This document shows positions 51,905 to 60,003 of a DNA stretch of 64,000 nucleotides, in pieces. The notes beneath the pieces were generated by a model. It ran no database searches and was not told where the DNA came from. It was given only the letters and a program-made list of their open reading frames with translations. Within the stretch, counting starts at the first letter, position 1, and every line of letters starts with the position of its first letter. This DNA comes from Salipiger bermudensis (GTDB lineage: Bacteria > Pseudomonadota > Alphaproteobacteria > Rhodobacterales > Rhodobacteraceae), in NCBI RefSeq assembly GCF_020171625.1, contig NZ_JAIUZY010000007.1, positions 62,001 to 126,000 of the forward strand. Reading direction: 5' to 3'. Made by a program: the position numbers and the translations under genes.

Positions 51905-52040
51905 CGGCCCGGCGCCACGGCCCGCCCGGTCTCCGGGCGGCGCTGTTCATCGGCAGGCCCGACCGTCTCCGGGCCAACGGCGTGCTGACGAGCCTAGAAG
52001 CCTAGCTCGCAGACTGACGGCCCCGTGCCACGGCCCGCCC
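51858..52040 (+). repeat. Imperfect tandem duplication of the mtlK 3' end
   Basis: About 70 bp ending mtlK (51858-51927, from GGGCCGACGGCGTGCGGACA through the stop and into CACGGCCCGCCC) recurs 113 bp downstream (51971-52040) with scattered substitutions; the second copy has TAG codons and is dead. It records an old slippage or unequal-recombination event. Confidence 0.75.
51922..51940 (+). terminator. Terminator hairpin after mtlK
   Basis: CCGCCCGG-tct-CCGGGCGG starts 18 nt past the mtlK stop. No T tract. It lies inside the duplicated segment's spacer. Confidence 0.55.
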
Positions 52041-52112
52041 CTTCTCTGGTTCAAAAATACCTCGGGGTGAATTGCCCCGGACACAGTCCGGGGCAAGAGG
52101 GGCAGCGCCCCT
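52041..52112 (-). repeat. Dispersed intergenic hairpin repeat, copy 2
   Basis: Read on the minus strand: AGGGGC-gct-GCCCCT, then an 11-bp stem TTGCCCCGGAC/GTCCGGGGCAA (52072-52096), then ATTCACCCCGAGGTATTTTT and GAACCAGAGAAG. Same order as copy 1 at 518-578. It follows the 3' end of the DUF1513 gene. Confidence 0.7.
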
Positions 52113-52130
52113 GCCCCGTTTCCCGCCGAG

Positions 52131-53204
52131 CTAGAGAGCGATCGGCACCAGGTGGTTGTCCCAGGCCGCCTCTGCCCGCGCCAGCGGGCGCGCGCCCTCC
52201 GGCCCGACCAGCAGCACGCCGCCCAGCCCGTCGCTCGCCATGTAGCCCCCGGCGTGGGGGGCGAGGCCGCAGACATCGGCGCGCGACACCGCGCCGAGGA
52301 AGCGCCCGGCGTCCGAGAAGCGGTGGATGCGCCCGCCACGCGGCGAGGTGATGGCGATCTCCGAGCCGTCGCCGGAGAACGCCACCGATCCGGCATAGCC
52401 GTCCATCGCCAGCTCGTCCCCGAGCGGGGCTTCGCAGATCACCGGCTCTTCGCCGCGCCGGTGCAGCGCCAGCAGCGGTGGGGCCATGCCCGGCTCGCCC
52501 TCCCACTGCATCGCGAAGCCCACCAGACCGTCACCGCGCAGCGCCAGATGGCGGATCGAGTTCTGGTGGAACTCCGGCAGCTCCTGCGCCTCCAGCAACT
52601 TGCCGTCGAGCGCGGTATAAACAAGGCTCGGGCGCATCGTGTCGGTGTTGAGCTTGGCGCGGTCCCACCGGTCGGTCTGAATGCCGCCATTGGCGATCAC
52701 CAGCGTCTGGTGATCGGGCATCACCCGCAGGTCGTGCGGGCCGACCCCGTGGCTGGGGAACGCGCCGATGCGCGCGTAGCCCGCCGCCGCGTCCCAGATG
52801 CCGATATGGCCGGCGCTGTCCTCCACCGCCTGCTCGACGGTGTAGAGCAGGCTGCCGTCTGGCGAGAATGTGCCGTGTCCGTTGAATTGCCGGTCCGCCG
52901 GGGGCGTGAGCCGATGCAGCACCGCGCCGTCGCGGCAATCGATCACCAGCGCATAGGTGCCGGGCCGGCGGGCAAAGCCCACCGCCTCGGCGCGCTTCGG
53001 GTGGCCGCAGGCGGCGTGGCCCCTCGCCGGCAAGGGCACGCTGAAGGCGGTGGAGCCGTCCTCGCGCAGCCCCGCCAGCACGTAGCTGTCATCGGCGAGC
53101 CGCGCGGCGGCGAGGTAGGTCGGATCTCCCACCGCCGCCCAGCCCACCGCAGGCGTGGCCGAGGCGGCAAGCAGGCTGGCGAGGAAGGTGCGGCGGGTGG
53201 TCAT
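52131..53204 (-). CDS. DUF1513 protein of the imelysin operon
   Basis: 357 aa. Twin-arginine-like N-terminus MTTRRTFLASLLAASATPAV, then a seven-bladed-propeller-like series of repeats (GHGTFSPDGSLLYTVEQ, GPHDLRVMPDHQTLVIANGG, GSVAFSGDGSEIAITSP). DUF1513 proteins are periplasmic and always accompany imelysin and di-haem oxidoreductase genes; role in iron uptake not defined. Last gene of the operon, 4 nt after the second imelysin. Confidence 0.8.
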   Translation of the reverse strand: MTTRRTFLASLLAASATPAVGWAAVGDPTYLAAARLADDSYVLAGLREDGSTAFSVPLPARGHAACGHPKRAEAVGFARRPGTYALVIDCRDGAVLHRLTPPADRQFNGHGTFSPDGSLLYTVEQAVEDSAGHIGIWDAAAGYARIGAFPSHGVGPHDLRVMPDHQTLVIANGGIQTDRWDRAKLNTDTMRPSLVYTALDGKLLEAQELPEFHQNSIRHLALRGDGLVGFAMQWEGEPGMAPPLLALHRRGEEPVICEAPLGDELAMDGYAGSVAFSGDGSEIAITSPRGGRIHRFSDAGRFLGAVSRADVCGLAPHAGGYMASDGLGGVLLVGPEGARPLARAEAAWDNHLVPIAL

Positions 53205-53208
53205 GGGG

Positions 53209-54192
53209 TCAGTCTCCGTCCTGCGAGTTGAAGCCCGGCGTCAAGCCGAGCGGCACGCCGACCTCCTGCTCGATGGCGTCGTGCAGGGCGCGGACCTGCT
53301 GCTGCACGATCTCCAGCCGCAGGCGGGCCGAGGGGTCCTCGATGTCCTGCAGCGCCGGGTCCTCGACGCGGTCGGCGACATCGTGCAGCCGCGCCAGCGC
53401 ATCCTCGGTGAGCGGCAGTTCGCGGTCGGCCAGCGCGCGCGCGAAGCCGCTCGCCGCATCCGCGTAGAGCCGGACATTGCGCAGCGCGCGCTCGGACCGC
53501 CACGCTTCCGCGCGGGTCGGACGCGGGCGCTCGAAGGTGCCGAGCGGACGGCCAAGCCGGCTGTCGGCGGTGAACTCGAGGCTCGAGAGCACCTGCGTAT
53601 AAAGCGCGGTCAGCGCCTCGTCGCGGCTGAGATAGGCGGCGTTGCCCTCCTGCCCGGCGCTGCGCAGCACCTCGGCATAGCCCTCGCGCCAGCCGGCCTC
53701 GAGTGCCTGCGCCTGATTGGCGAGATCGGCGCTGATGGTCTGCACCAGCGTGCAGGCATAGCTGTCGGCCTCGTAGCCTGCGAAGTCCTCGTCATAGAGC
53801 ATCTGCTCGAGCGCGAAGAGCCCGCGCGCGGCGATCGACACCTCGGCAAAGGTGACCGGATCGGTGCCGGCCTCTTCCTGCGAGGAGATCAGCCGCGACA
53901 GGGTCTTCGGCGTGAACCCCCGCGTGTCGGGCCAGAACGCCACCGACAGCGCCCCGGTCTCGGACGGGCCCATGCGGATATCGCCGATCTCGGTCCAGGC
54001 GTCGAAGGCGGCGTTCCACGGATCGCGCAGCGCCGCGGGCGTGCAATCGGCCTCGGCGGTCACCGCCAGCACCTCCGCCGCCTCGGCAAAGCCCGCATAG
54101 CCGGGCAGGATGTGATCGCTCAGCGCCTCTTCGACCCCGGCCACCGCTGGGGTGGCGGACAGGAGGGCGCAGCACAGCAGGGAATAACGCAT
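53209..54192 (-). CDS. Imelysin-family periplasmic iron-uptake protein (second copy)
   Basis: 327 aa. Signal peptide MRYSLLCCALLSATPAVAG. Imelysin helical domains follow (WNAAFDAWTEIGDIRMGPSE). The usual GxHxxE metal motif appears as GLFALEQMLYD, with Phe for His, as in EfeO-like secondary imelysins. It abuts the di-haem gene with no gap. Confidence 0.8.
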   Translation of the reverse strand: MRYSLLCCALLSATPAVAGVEEALSDHILPGYAGFAEAAEVLAVTAEADCTPAALRDPWNAAFDAWTEIGDIRMGPSETGALSVAFWPDTRGFTPKTLSRLISSQEEAGTDPVTFAEVSIAARGLFALEQMLYDEDFAGYEADSYACTLVQTISADLANQAQALEAGWREGYAEVLRSAGQEGNAAYLSRDEALTALYTQVLSSLEFTADSRLGRPLGTFERPRPTRAEAWRSERALRNVRLYADAASGFARALADRELPLTEDALARLHDVADRVEDPALQDIEDPSARLRLEIVQQQVRALHDAIEQEVGVPLGLTPGFNSQDGD

Positions 54193-55737
54193 TCAGAGAC
54201 TTTCCAGGTAGCGGATCAGGTCGGCGCGGGCCGCGGGCGTCATCGAGACGACCGCATCGCGGGCCGCCTGCGCCTCGCCGCCATGCCAGAGAATGGCCTC
54301 GAGAAGCGACCGGGCGCGCCCGTCATGCAAGAACGTGGTATGCCCCGAGACCCGCTCGGTCAAGCCGATGCCCCAGAGCGGCGGCGTCTTCCACTCGCGC
54401 CCGGTGGCCCGGCCCTCGGGGCGGTGATCGGCAAGCCCCTCGCCCATGTCGTGCAGCAACAGGTCGGTATGGGGCCAGATCAGCTGGAAGCTGTGCTCGG
54501 GCCGGTCCTCGAGCCGGGCGGTGACGAATTTCGGTAGGTGGCAGCTGGCGCAGCCGCTGTCGTGGAACACCTGCTTGCCGCGCAGCACCTGAGGGTCGCC
54601 GATGTCGCGCCGGGCCGGCACACCGAGATTGGCGGTGTAATAGACCACCGTCTCGACGGCCTCGGCCGAGATCTCGAACCCGTCCATGTCGCCGCCGTGA
54701 GGCGCGCGGCGGCAGGCGCGCTGCGCCTCGGTGCAATCGCCCCAGAGCGCCGGGCGCAGCGGCGCGGCGATGCCGATATCGCTGGCAAAGGCCGAGGCGG
54801 TCTGCTCGCGCACCGTAGGCTCGCCGCCCTTCCAGCCGAACCGGCCCAGCATCGCGCGGTCATGCTCGCGCGACCAGACGATCGCCGGCCGGCCGGAGAT
54901 GCCGTCACCGTCGGCATCGTCGGGGTCGGCACTGGCGAGGATGTCGGCGACCGGGATCGCCTCGAGCAGGCCAAGCCCGATCATCTGAGGTGCCACGCGC
55001 GGACTCAGCATCGCGCCCTCGGCCAGAGGGCCATAGCCCAGATCCGCGGCCTCGTAGCTGGGCTTGCGCAGCGAGACGGTCTCTCCGCCCGCGAGCGCCA
55101 CCTCGATCTCCTGGTAGTCCACCTCGAGCCGGTATTCCGCCGGGCGCCCGACGGTGGCGATGTCCTGCAACTGCGCGCCGTAGACCGGGTCCGGCGCGGT
55201 GGCGATCCAGTCGGCGATGGCCGGCATCTCGGCCCCGGGATCGGCGGGCACCGAGACGCGCAGGAACATCGACAGCGCCGTGTCGTCGCGCCCGTCCGGG
55301 GCGTGGCCGCGCCCCTCGCGCACGTGACAGGCCTCGCAGCTGCGGGCGTTATAGAGCGGCCCCAGCCCGTCAGACGCCAGCGTCGAGGACGGCGACGAGG
55401 TCCAGAGCTTCTGGAACAGCGCCTCGCCCAGCGTGAACTCCATCCGACGCGCCTCGGGCAGGTTCGTCGCCGGCTGCGAAAAGCCGCGATCATCGCGGCG
55501 CACCGGCACGGTGCCGGCGCCGGCGGGCAGCGTTTCGTAGGGTTCGGAGGCGCTGAAATCACGCGGCGGAGCGGTCACATCGGCGATGCGGACGCGCTCG
55601 GCCTGCGTGCGAGGAACGAGGCGCAGATGCGGATCGCCAAGATCCTGCGGTTCCGTCTCGGCGGCGAGGCACGCGCCGCCCCAGATCAGGGCGACGCAGA
55701 GGGCAAGCTTACTCGGCCTCGTCCATCCGTGTGGCAT
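54193..55737 (-). CDS. Di-haem oxidoreductase family protein
   Basis: 514 aa from ATG 55737 inside the bfr 3' end (29-nt overlap); start chosen because it gives a signal peptide ([20 protein letters not shown]). Two c-type haem sites: CEACH (in [12 protein letters not shown]) at about residue 130 and CASCH (in [11 protein letters not shown]) at about residue 400. Periplasmic electron-transfer protein of the imelysin cluster, probably oxidising Fe2+ or reducing Fe3+ during uptake. Confidence 0.85.
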   Translation of the reverse strand: MPHGWTRPSKLALCVALIWGGACLAAETEPQDLGDPHLRLVPRTQAERVRIADVTAPPRDFSASEPYETLPAGAGTVPVRRDDRGFSQPATNLPEARRMEFTLGEALFQKLWTSSPSSTLASDGLGPLYNARSCEACHVREGRGHAPDGRDDTALSMFLRVSVPADPGAEMPAIADWIATAPDPVYGAQLQDIATVGRPAEYRLEVDYQEIEVALAGGETVSLRKPSYEAADLGYGPLAEGAMLSPRVAPQMIGLGLLEAIPVADILASADPDDADGDGISGRPAIVWSREHDRAMLGRFGWKGGEPTVREQTASAFASDIGIAAPLRPALWGDCTEAQRACRRAPHGGDMDGFEISAEAVETVVYYTANLGVPARRDIGDPQVLRGKQVFHDSGCASCHLPKFVTARLEDRPEHSFQLIWPHTDLLLHDMGEGLADHRPEGRATGREWKTPPLWGIGLTERVSGHTTFLHDGRARSLLEAILWHGGEAQAARDAVVSMTPAARADLIRYLESL

Positions 55738-56194
55738 TGATGACCGCATAGCGTTCGTCACCGACCCGTGCATAGAGTTCCAGTTGTGTCTCGAGGAAGT
55801 CGATATGGCCTTCCTCGTCGGCAATCAACTCCTCGAACAGGTTCTTGCTGACGTAGTCGGCGACCTTTTCACAATGCTCGCGGGCCTCGATATAGAGCGC
55901 GCGGGCCTCGTACTCGGCGGCCAGATCGGCCTCGAGCGTCTCTTTCGGGTTCTCCCCGATGCGCAGCGGGTCAAGCTTCTGAAGATTCGGGTGCCCGCCG
56001 AGAAAGATGATCCGGGTGATCAGCTTGTCCGCGTGGTTCATCTCCTCGATGCTCTCCTCGCGGCTTTTCTTCGCCATGTGGGCGAGGCCCCAGTCATCCT
56101 GAAGACGGTAGTGCAGCCAGTACTGGCTGACGGCGGTGAGCTCGGAGCGGAGTGCCCTGTTGAGGTACTCGATAACCTTTTCGTCACCCTTCAT
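55709..56194 (-). CDS. bfr: Bacterioferritin
   Basis: 161 aa. All ferroxidase ligands visible: Glu18 ([10 protein letters not shown]), Glu51 and His54 in EEMNHADK, Glu94 region ([10 protein letters not shown]), Glu127/His130 in ADEEGHIDF. Met52 in EEMNHADK is the haem ligand. Stores iron in a 24-mer. Overlaps bfd by 11 nt. Confidence 0.95.
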   Translation of the reverse strand: MKGDEKVIEYLNRALRSELTAVSQYWLHYRLQDDWGLAHMAKKSREESIEEMNHADKLITRIIFLGGHPNLQKLDPLRIGENPKETLEADLAAEYEARALYIEAREHCEKVADYVSKNLFEELIADEEGHIDFLETQLELYARVGDERYAVINATRMDEAE

Positions 56195-56438
56195 TGCGCT
56201 TTTCCTTTACGTTTCCGCGGCATCTAAGCCCACGAAGTTCCATGGGTACTTCGAGATTGTCGTTTGAGCGCATGGTTTGCAAGAAGAGCGGCATACAGCC
56301 TCCGCAATCGGCCGCTTTTCCGAGGGCATGATAGATCTTGCCGGGGGTGATGATCGTCCGCGCGTCAGACGCGCGCATCCAGTCGATCGCGGCGTGAATG
56401 TCACGATCCGAGATGCCCTGACAGCTGCAGACGATCAT
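56184..56438 (-). CDS. bfd: Bacterioferritin-associated ferredoxin
   Basis: 84 aa with the [2Fe-2S] ligands MIVCSC at the N-terminus and CGGC at about residues 45-48. Reduces Bfr to release iron. Coupled to bfr, 12 nt after the imelysin gene. Confidence 0.92.
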   Translation of the reverse strand: MIVCSCQGISDRDIHAAIDWMRASDARTIITPGKIYHALGKAADCGGCMPLFLQTMRSNDNLEVPMELRGLRCRGNVKEKRNEG

Positions 56439-56450
56439 CGTCGAGTTCCC

Positions 56451-57710
56451 TTACTGGAAGACGGCGTTCGGGTCGTCGAGGCTGTCGGAGCCTTCGAAGT
56501 CGACACCCGACAGGTCCAGCGTCGAAACCACCCGCTCGATGCTGCGGGTCTGGTCGATGAGCCCGTCGACACCGCCCATGATCAGCGCCTCGCCCTTCTC
56601 GTCGCCGAGCGCGAGCATCTGGTCGTAGGCAAAGCCGCCCTCGGCCGCCTCCTTGATGTCGCCGAGCGCCGCCATGGTGGTGTCGAGCTTGGCCTTCATC
56701 TCCTCGTCGAGCGCGGCATCGGTCTCGGCCACGAGATCCGACAGCGACGCACCCTCGACGGTCGAGCCGTCGATGCGAGTGTAGGAGCCCAGATAGACGT
56801 TCTGGATGCCCTTGCCGTCGTAGTAATGCGAGTTGTGGGTGTTGTCCGAGAAGCAGTCGTGCTCTTCCTCGGGATCGTTGAGCATCAGGCCGAGGCGCAT
56901 CCGCTCACCGGCCTGCTCGCCATAGGACAGCGAGCCCATGCCGGTCAGCATCGCCACGATGCCGGCATCCTCGTCTTCCATCACCGCCTCGCGCGCCTCG
57001 CCGCCCTCGCCCCAGGCTGCGACCATCTCTTCGAGGTCCGAGACCAGCAGGTCGGTGGCCGCCTTGAGGTAATCGGCGCGGCGGTCGCAATTGCCGCCGG
57101 TGCAGTCCTCGCCGGTCACGTAGTCGGTATAGGGGCGCTCACCGGCGCCGGGCTCGGTGCCGTTGAGGTCCTGCCCCCAAAGCAGGAACTCGATGGCGTG
57201 ATAGCCGCGCGCCACGTTGGTCTCGATGCCGTCGGCCTCGTTCAGCGTGTCGGCGATCAGCTCGGGGGTGATCTCGGAGGCGTCGACCTCCTGCCCCGCC
57301 AGCGTCACGCTCGGGTTGGCGATGATGTTGAGCGCGGCGTATTCGTTTTCATCGGTGGCACCGCCGTACTCTTCGTCCACGTAGTCGATCAGCCCCTCGT
57401 CGAGCGGCCATGCGTTCACCTTGCCTTCCCACTCGTCGACGATCGGGTTGCCGAAGCGGTACACCTCGGTCTGCTGGTAGGGGTTGCGCGACTTCAGCCA
57501 CGCCTCGCGGGCAGCGGACAGAGTCTCTTCCGACGGCTCTGCGATCAGCGCGTCGACGGCCTCGGCCAGCGCCTGCGCGGTGATCAGGCTGTCCTCGTAG
57601 CCGGCATGAGCGATGTCGGCATAGGTGTCGAGCACGGCGGATTTCTCGGTCGCGGCAAAGGCGGGCGCGGCGAGCAGCAGGGCAAGCGCGGTGGAGGTGG
57701 TGAACTTCAT
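56451..57710 (-). CDS. irpA: Imelysin-family iron-regulated protein
   Basis: 419 aa. Signal peptide MKFTTSTALALLLAAPAFAA. Canonical GxHxxE motif in VARGYHAIEFLLWGQ at about residues 164-178, and DVEGKVNAWPLDEG-type segment WEGKVNAWPLDEGLIDYVDE. Secreted iron-binding lipid-like peptidase-fold protein. GAGGACAGATA before the ATG. Confidence 0.9.
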   Translation of the reverse strand: MKFTTSTALALLLAAPAFAATEKSAVLDTYADIAHAGYEDSLITAQALAEAVDALIAEPSEETLSAAREAWLKSRNPYQQTEVYRFGNPIVDEWEGKVNAWPLDEGLIDYVDEEYGGATDENEYAALNIIANPSVTLAGQEVDASEITPELIADTLNEADGIETNVARGYHAIEFLLWGQDLNGTEPGAGERPYTDYVTGEDCTGGNCDRRADYLKAATDLLVSDLEEMVAAWGEGGEAREAVMEDEDAGIVAMLTGMGSLSYGEQAGERMRLGLMLNDPEEEHDCFSDNTHNSHYYDGKGIQNVYLGSYTRIDGSTVEGASLSDLVAETDAALDEEMKAKLDTTMAALGDIKEAAEGGFAYDQMLALGDEKGEALIMGGVDGLIDQTRSIERVVSTLDLSGVDFEGSDSLDDPNAVFQ

Positions 57711-57766
57711 TATCTGTCCTCGTTGGCGTGTCGTTCTGAAACGGAGTCTTGTTGGCTTACGATGGC

Positions 57767-57928
57767 TTACTTGGTCAGGATCAGCTTGCCAGCCTTGGTG
57801 ATCCGCAGCGTGTAGACCTGCCCGTCGAGTTCGATCTCGGCGATGTTGCCACCGTCGGTGAGCGACCGGGCGACGTGACGCGGCAGCGCGGGCACTGCGG
57901 ACTCGGCGTTGAACTTGGTTTCCATCAT
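57767..57928 (-). CDS. hemP: Hemin uptake protein HemP
   Basis: 53 aa, MMETKFNAESAVPALPRHVA, with the HemP core LTDGGNIAEIELDGQVYTLR then ITKAGKLILTK. In alphaproteobacteria HemP activates haem-uptake genes and works with the outer-membrane receptor. GAGGGA lies 9 nt upstream. The start overlaps the stop of a 49-aa leader, implying coupled translation. Confidence 0.85.
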   Translation of the reverse strand: MMETKFNAESAVPALPRHVARSLTDGGNIAEIELDGQVYTLRITKAGKLILTK

Positions 57929-58074
57929 TTTGAAAATTCCCTCGTTTCGATCTGATCGAGCAGCGTCTCGAGGCTTGCTTCCGCGGGCCAGAGCCCCGCG
58001 AACGCCAGAGAAATCAGGTCCTTGCGATCTTGGCACGAGGCTGGTGCCTCGGCGTTGGCTCGGGTCTGGGACAT
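57925..58074 (-). CDS. 49-aa leader peptide coupled to hemP
   Basis: A frame from ATG 58074 (MSQTRANAEAPASCQDRKDL, then LAFAGLWPAEASLETLLDQI, ending REFSK) with GAGGCGAGA upstream and its TGA inside the hemP ATGATG. It is hydrophobic in the middle with a Trp. Too short for confident family assignment; it may regulate hemP by translation coupling. Confidence 0.5.
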   Translation of the reverse strand: MSQTRANAEAPASCQDRKDLISLAFAGLWPAEASLETLLDQIETREFSK

Positions 58075-58159
58075 TCTCGCCTCGGTGTGTCGCTACTCTA
58101 TCGGGCTGCCCCGACGCGAAAGCAGGGTGGCTGGACAGGACCTTTTCTGAGCAAAAGAA

Positions 58160-58177
58160 TCGGATAAGTCAATCCGA
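58160..58177. promoter_or_regulatory. Candidate iron-response operator upstream of hemP
   Basis: Perfect inverted repeat TCGGAT-aagtca-ATCCGA, about 85 bp before the leader ATG, within an AT-rich promoter-like stretch; TGACTTA occurs twice on the minus strand. The rest of 58075-58274 shows no gene. The regulator (Fur, Irr or RirA) cannot be told from the sequence. Confidence 0.5.
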
Positions 58178-58274
58178 CAAATTAAGTCAGCTTTCGGAAG
58201 GCGGGAATTTTCTTGGATTTGCCGGAGGTTTGCGCGGAACCGTGAAGCCGCATGCCGGGGCCCGGACGTGCGAA

Positions 58275-58306
58275 GGGCGGAGCGCCGGTTTCCGACTGCT
58301 CCGCCC
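58275..58306 (-). terminator. Hairpin after the small membrane gene
   Basis: GGGCGGAGC / GCTCCGCCC with a 14-nt loop, 24 nt beyond the stop of the leftward 34-aa gene. No T tract. Confidence 0.5.
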
Positions 58307-58330
58307 CTCAAAGATGGACCGGTCCGCTGA

Positions 58331-58435
58331 TTAGCGCGTGTCCCTGTCGCGATCCCGCGTACTTGTGAGCGCGTAGATCAATACCGCTATCACCGTGAGA
58401 CCGGCCATCGCCGCAACGAATATGTCTGCGGTCAT
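58331..58435 (-). CDS. 34-aa single-helix membrane peptide, EcfG-type promoter
   Basis: MTADIFVAAMAGLTVIAVLI then YALTSTRDRDRDTR: one transmembrane helix and a charged tail. Strong GGAGGCAGCC ribosome site. Its promoter (58490-58465) has the same GGAAC-N16-GGGTT form as its divergent partner. No known family; likely a general-stress membrane peptide. Confidence 0.6.
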   Translation of the reverse strand: MTADIFVAAMAGLTVIAVLIYALTSTRDRDRDTR

Positions 58436-58464
58436 GGCTGCCTCCATTCGATGTTCACGTCACC

Positions 58465-58516
58465 AACCCGTCATGGACGGAGTCGGTTCCGGAACATTTA
58501 TTCCTCATCACGGGTT
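58465..58516. promoter_or_regulatory. Back-to-back EcfG-type promoters
   Basis: The two -35 boxes form the palindrome GTTCCGGAAC (58486-58495). Rightward: GGAAC (58491-58495), 16-bp spacer, GGGTT (58512-58516). Leftward: GGAAC (58490-58486), 16-bp spacer, GGGTT (58469-58465). Both have ACGGGTT at the -10. The alphaproteobacterial EcfG consensus is GGAAC-N16/17-CGTT. Confidence 0.75.
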
Positions 58517-58549
58517 ATTTAAGCGAATTGTAGCCGAAGCGGAGGCACC

Positions 58550-59236
58550 ATGCTCTTCAGCCTGACCGACCTGCTCTCATGGCCCGTGCAGACGGGCGAT
58601 CAGTCCGGGACCCTGAGCGACGTCCTGTTCGATCCCGAGACGCGCCAGCTCACCCATCTCGCGCTTCATACGCGCGGCGCATTAGACGGCGCGGCGCTTG
58701 CCAATGCGTCGCGGCTCGAGGCCCCCGACGCGGAGAACCGCAGGCTCGCGGTGGCGATCAGCGACGAAGAGCTGGCGGCAGCGCCGCATTGGCAGGGCGA
58801 TACGCGGGAGCTCGACGCCCTGCTCACCGCCATGCCGCCGCTGGTGGTGGGCCCGTTCGGCGCCACCCATGCGCCCCTCGCACTCGGCGGCTTTCTCGGC
58901 ACCCGGCCCGACGGCACCGAGACAGACCCGCGCGCCGAGGCGGTGATCGACCGCCACCAGCGGTTCAGCCGCTGGCGCGACCGCGCGGTGTTCACCCGCG
59001 ACGCCGAGATCGGCACGCTGCGCGACATGCTCTACAACGCGGAGGCGAACCGGATCGATTATCTCGTGGTGGATGACGGGAAGTGGATCGGAGGCAAGAA
59101 GTACGCGCTGCCCTTCTCGTCGCTGGCGCACCGCGCGCCGGGCAACAAGGGCGGGCATCTGGTGCTTGATCTTGCCGAGCACGACCTTGTCGCCGCCCCT
59201 GCCCCCGAGGATCTGCTGGACCCGGCCCGCAGCTGA
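58550..59236 (+). CDS. PRC-barrel domain protein
   Basis: 228 aa. First PRC-barrel at residues 5-70 (SGTLSDVLFDPETRQLTHLA), second at about 140-205 (IGTLRDMLYNAEANRIDYLV). PRC-barrels are electron-transfer or RNA-processing-associated structural modules and are common in general stress regulons. AGCGGAGGCACC precedes the ATG. It shares a divergent EcfG-type promoter with the 34-aa peptide. Confidence 0.8.
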   Translation: MLFSLTDLLSWPVQTGDQSGTLSDVLFDPETRQLTHLALHTRGALDGAALANASRLEAPDAENRRLAVAISDEELAAAPHWQGDTRELDALLTAMPPLVVGPFGATHAPLALGGFLGTRPDGTETDPRAEAVIDRHQRFSRWRDRAVFTRDAEIGTLRDMLYNAEANRIDYLVVDDGKWIGGKKYALPFSSLAHRAPGNKGGHLVLDLAEHDLVAAPAPEDLLDPARS

Positions 59237-59259
59237 GGTGCGTGGCCGGCGTTCGGCTC

Positions 59260-60003
59260 CTATTCGACGCCGCCCCAGAGAGGCTCGTCCGCCTCGCGCG
59301 CTTCCTTCTCGGCCGCGGCGACCTGCGCGTCCTTGCCGCGTCCGGCCTTGGCCGCCGCCACGAGCGAGCGGAACAGGCGGCGATGGGCGCGCCGGTAGAT
59401 CAGGTGTTCCGGGTGCCACTGCACCCCGAGCGCGAACGGGTCGCTCATGCGCTCGATCGCCTGCACCATGCCGCCCTCGTCACGCGCGGCCACCCGCAGC
59501 CCGTCACCCAAACGGTCGACGGACTGGCTGTGCAGGGCATTGACATAAAGACACTGCGCCTTGGCAGAGCGCGCCAGAAGCGTGTCGTTGCCGATCTCGA
59601 CCTTCTTACGCGGCAGGATGGTGCGGTAATGGCGCGAGTCGTAGACCTGATAGGCGTCCTGATGCAGCGTCCCGCCGAGCACGATGTTGAGCATCTGCGA
59701 GCCGCGGCAGATGCCTAGGATTGGCAGGCTGCGCTCGAACGCGCCGCGCAGCACACCGGATTCGAGATCGTCGCGCGCAGGATCGAGCCGCACGCCGAGG
59801 CGCAGCTCGCCGCCGTAAAGCGTCGGCGCGATGTCGTCGCCGCCGCCGATCACCACGCCCTGCACCGCGCCCAGATCGACGTTGCGATACCCCGCCTGCC
59901 AACGCAACGCGCGTCCACCCGCGAGCCAGATGGCCAGCGCCATCAGCGGAAACACGCGCCAGCCAGAGCGGCGTGAAACGGTGACCCCGATCAGCGGCCT
60001 CAA
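59260..60003 (-). CDS. Class-I glutamine amidotransferase (peptidase C26 type)
   Basis: 247 aa. Starts at TTG 60003, overlapping the amidoligase stop (TTGA); no ATG exists before the first conserved strand RPLIGVTVSRRSG. Catalytic Cys in PILGICRGSQMLNIVLGG at about residue 98, oxyanion region VIGGGDDIAPTLYG, His/Glu in FALGVQWHPEHL. C26 enzymes hydrolyse gamma-glutamyl bonds; paired with an amidoligase it should reverse or process the product. Confidence 0.85.
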   Translation of the reverse strand: MRPLIGVTVSRRSGWRVFPLMALAIWLAGGRALRWQAGYRNVDLGAVQGVVIGGGDDIAPTLYGGELRLGVRLDPARDDLESGVLRGAFERSLPILGICRGSQMLNIVLGGTLHQDAYQVYDSRHYRTILPRKKVEIGNDTLLARSAKAQCLYVNALHSQSVDRLGDGLRVAARDEGGMVQAIERMSDPFALGVQWHPEHLIYRRAHRRLFRSLVAAAKAGRGKDAQVAAAEKEAREADEPLWGGVE

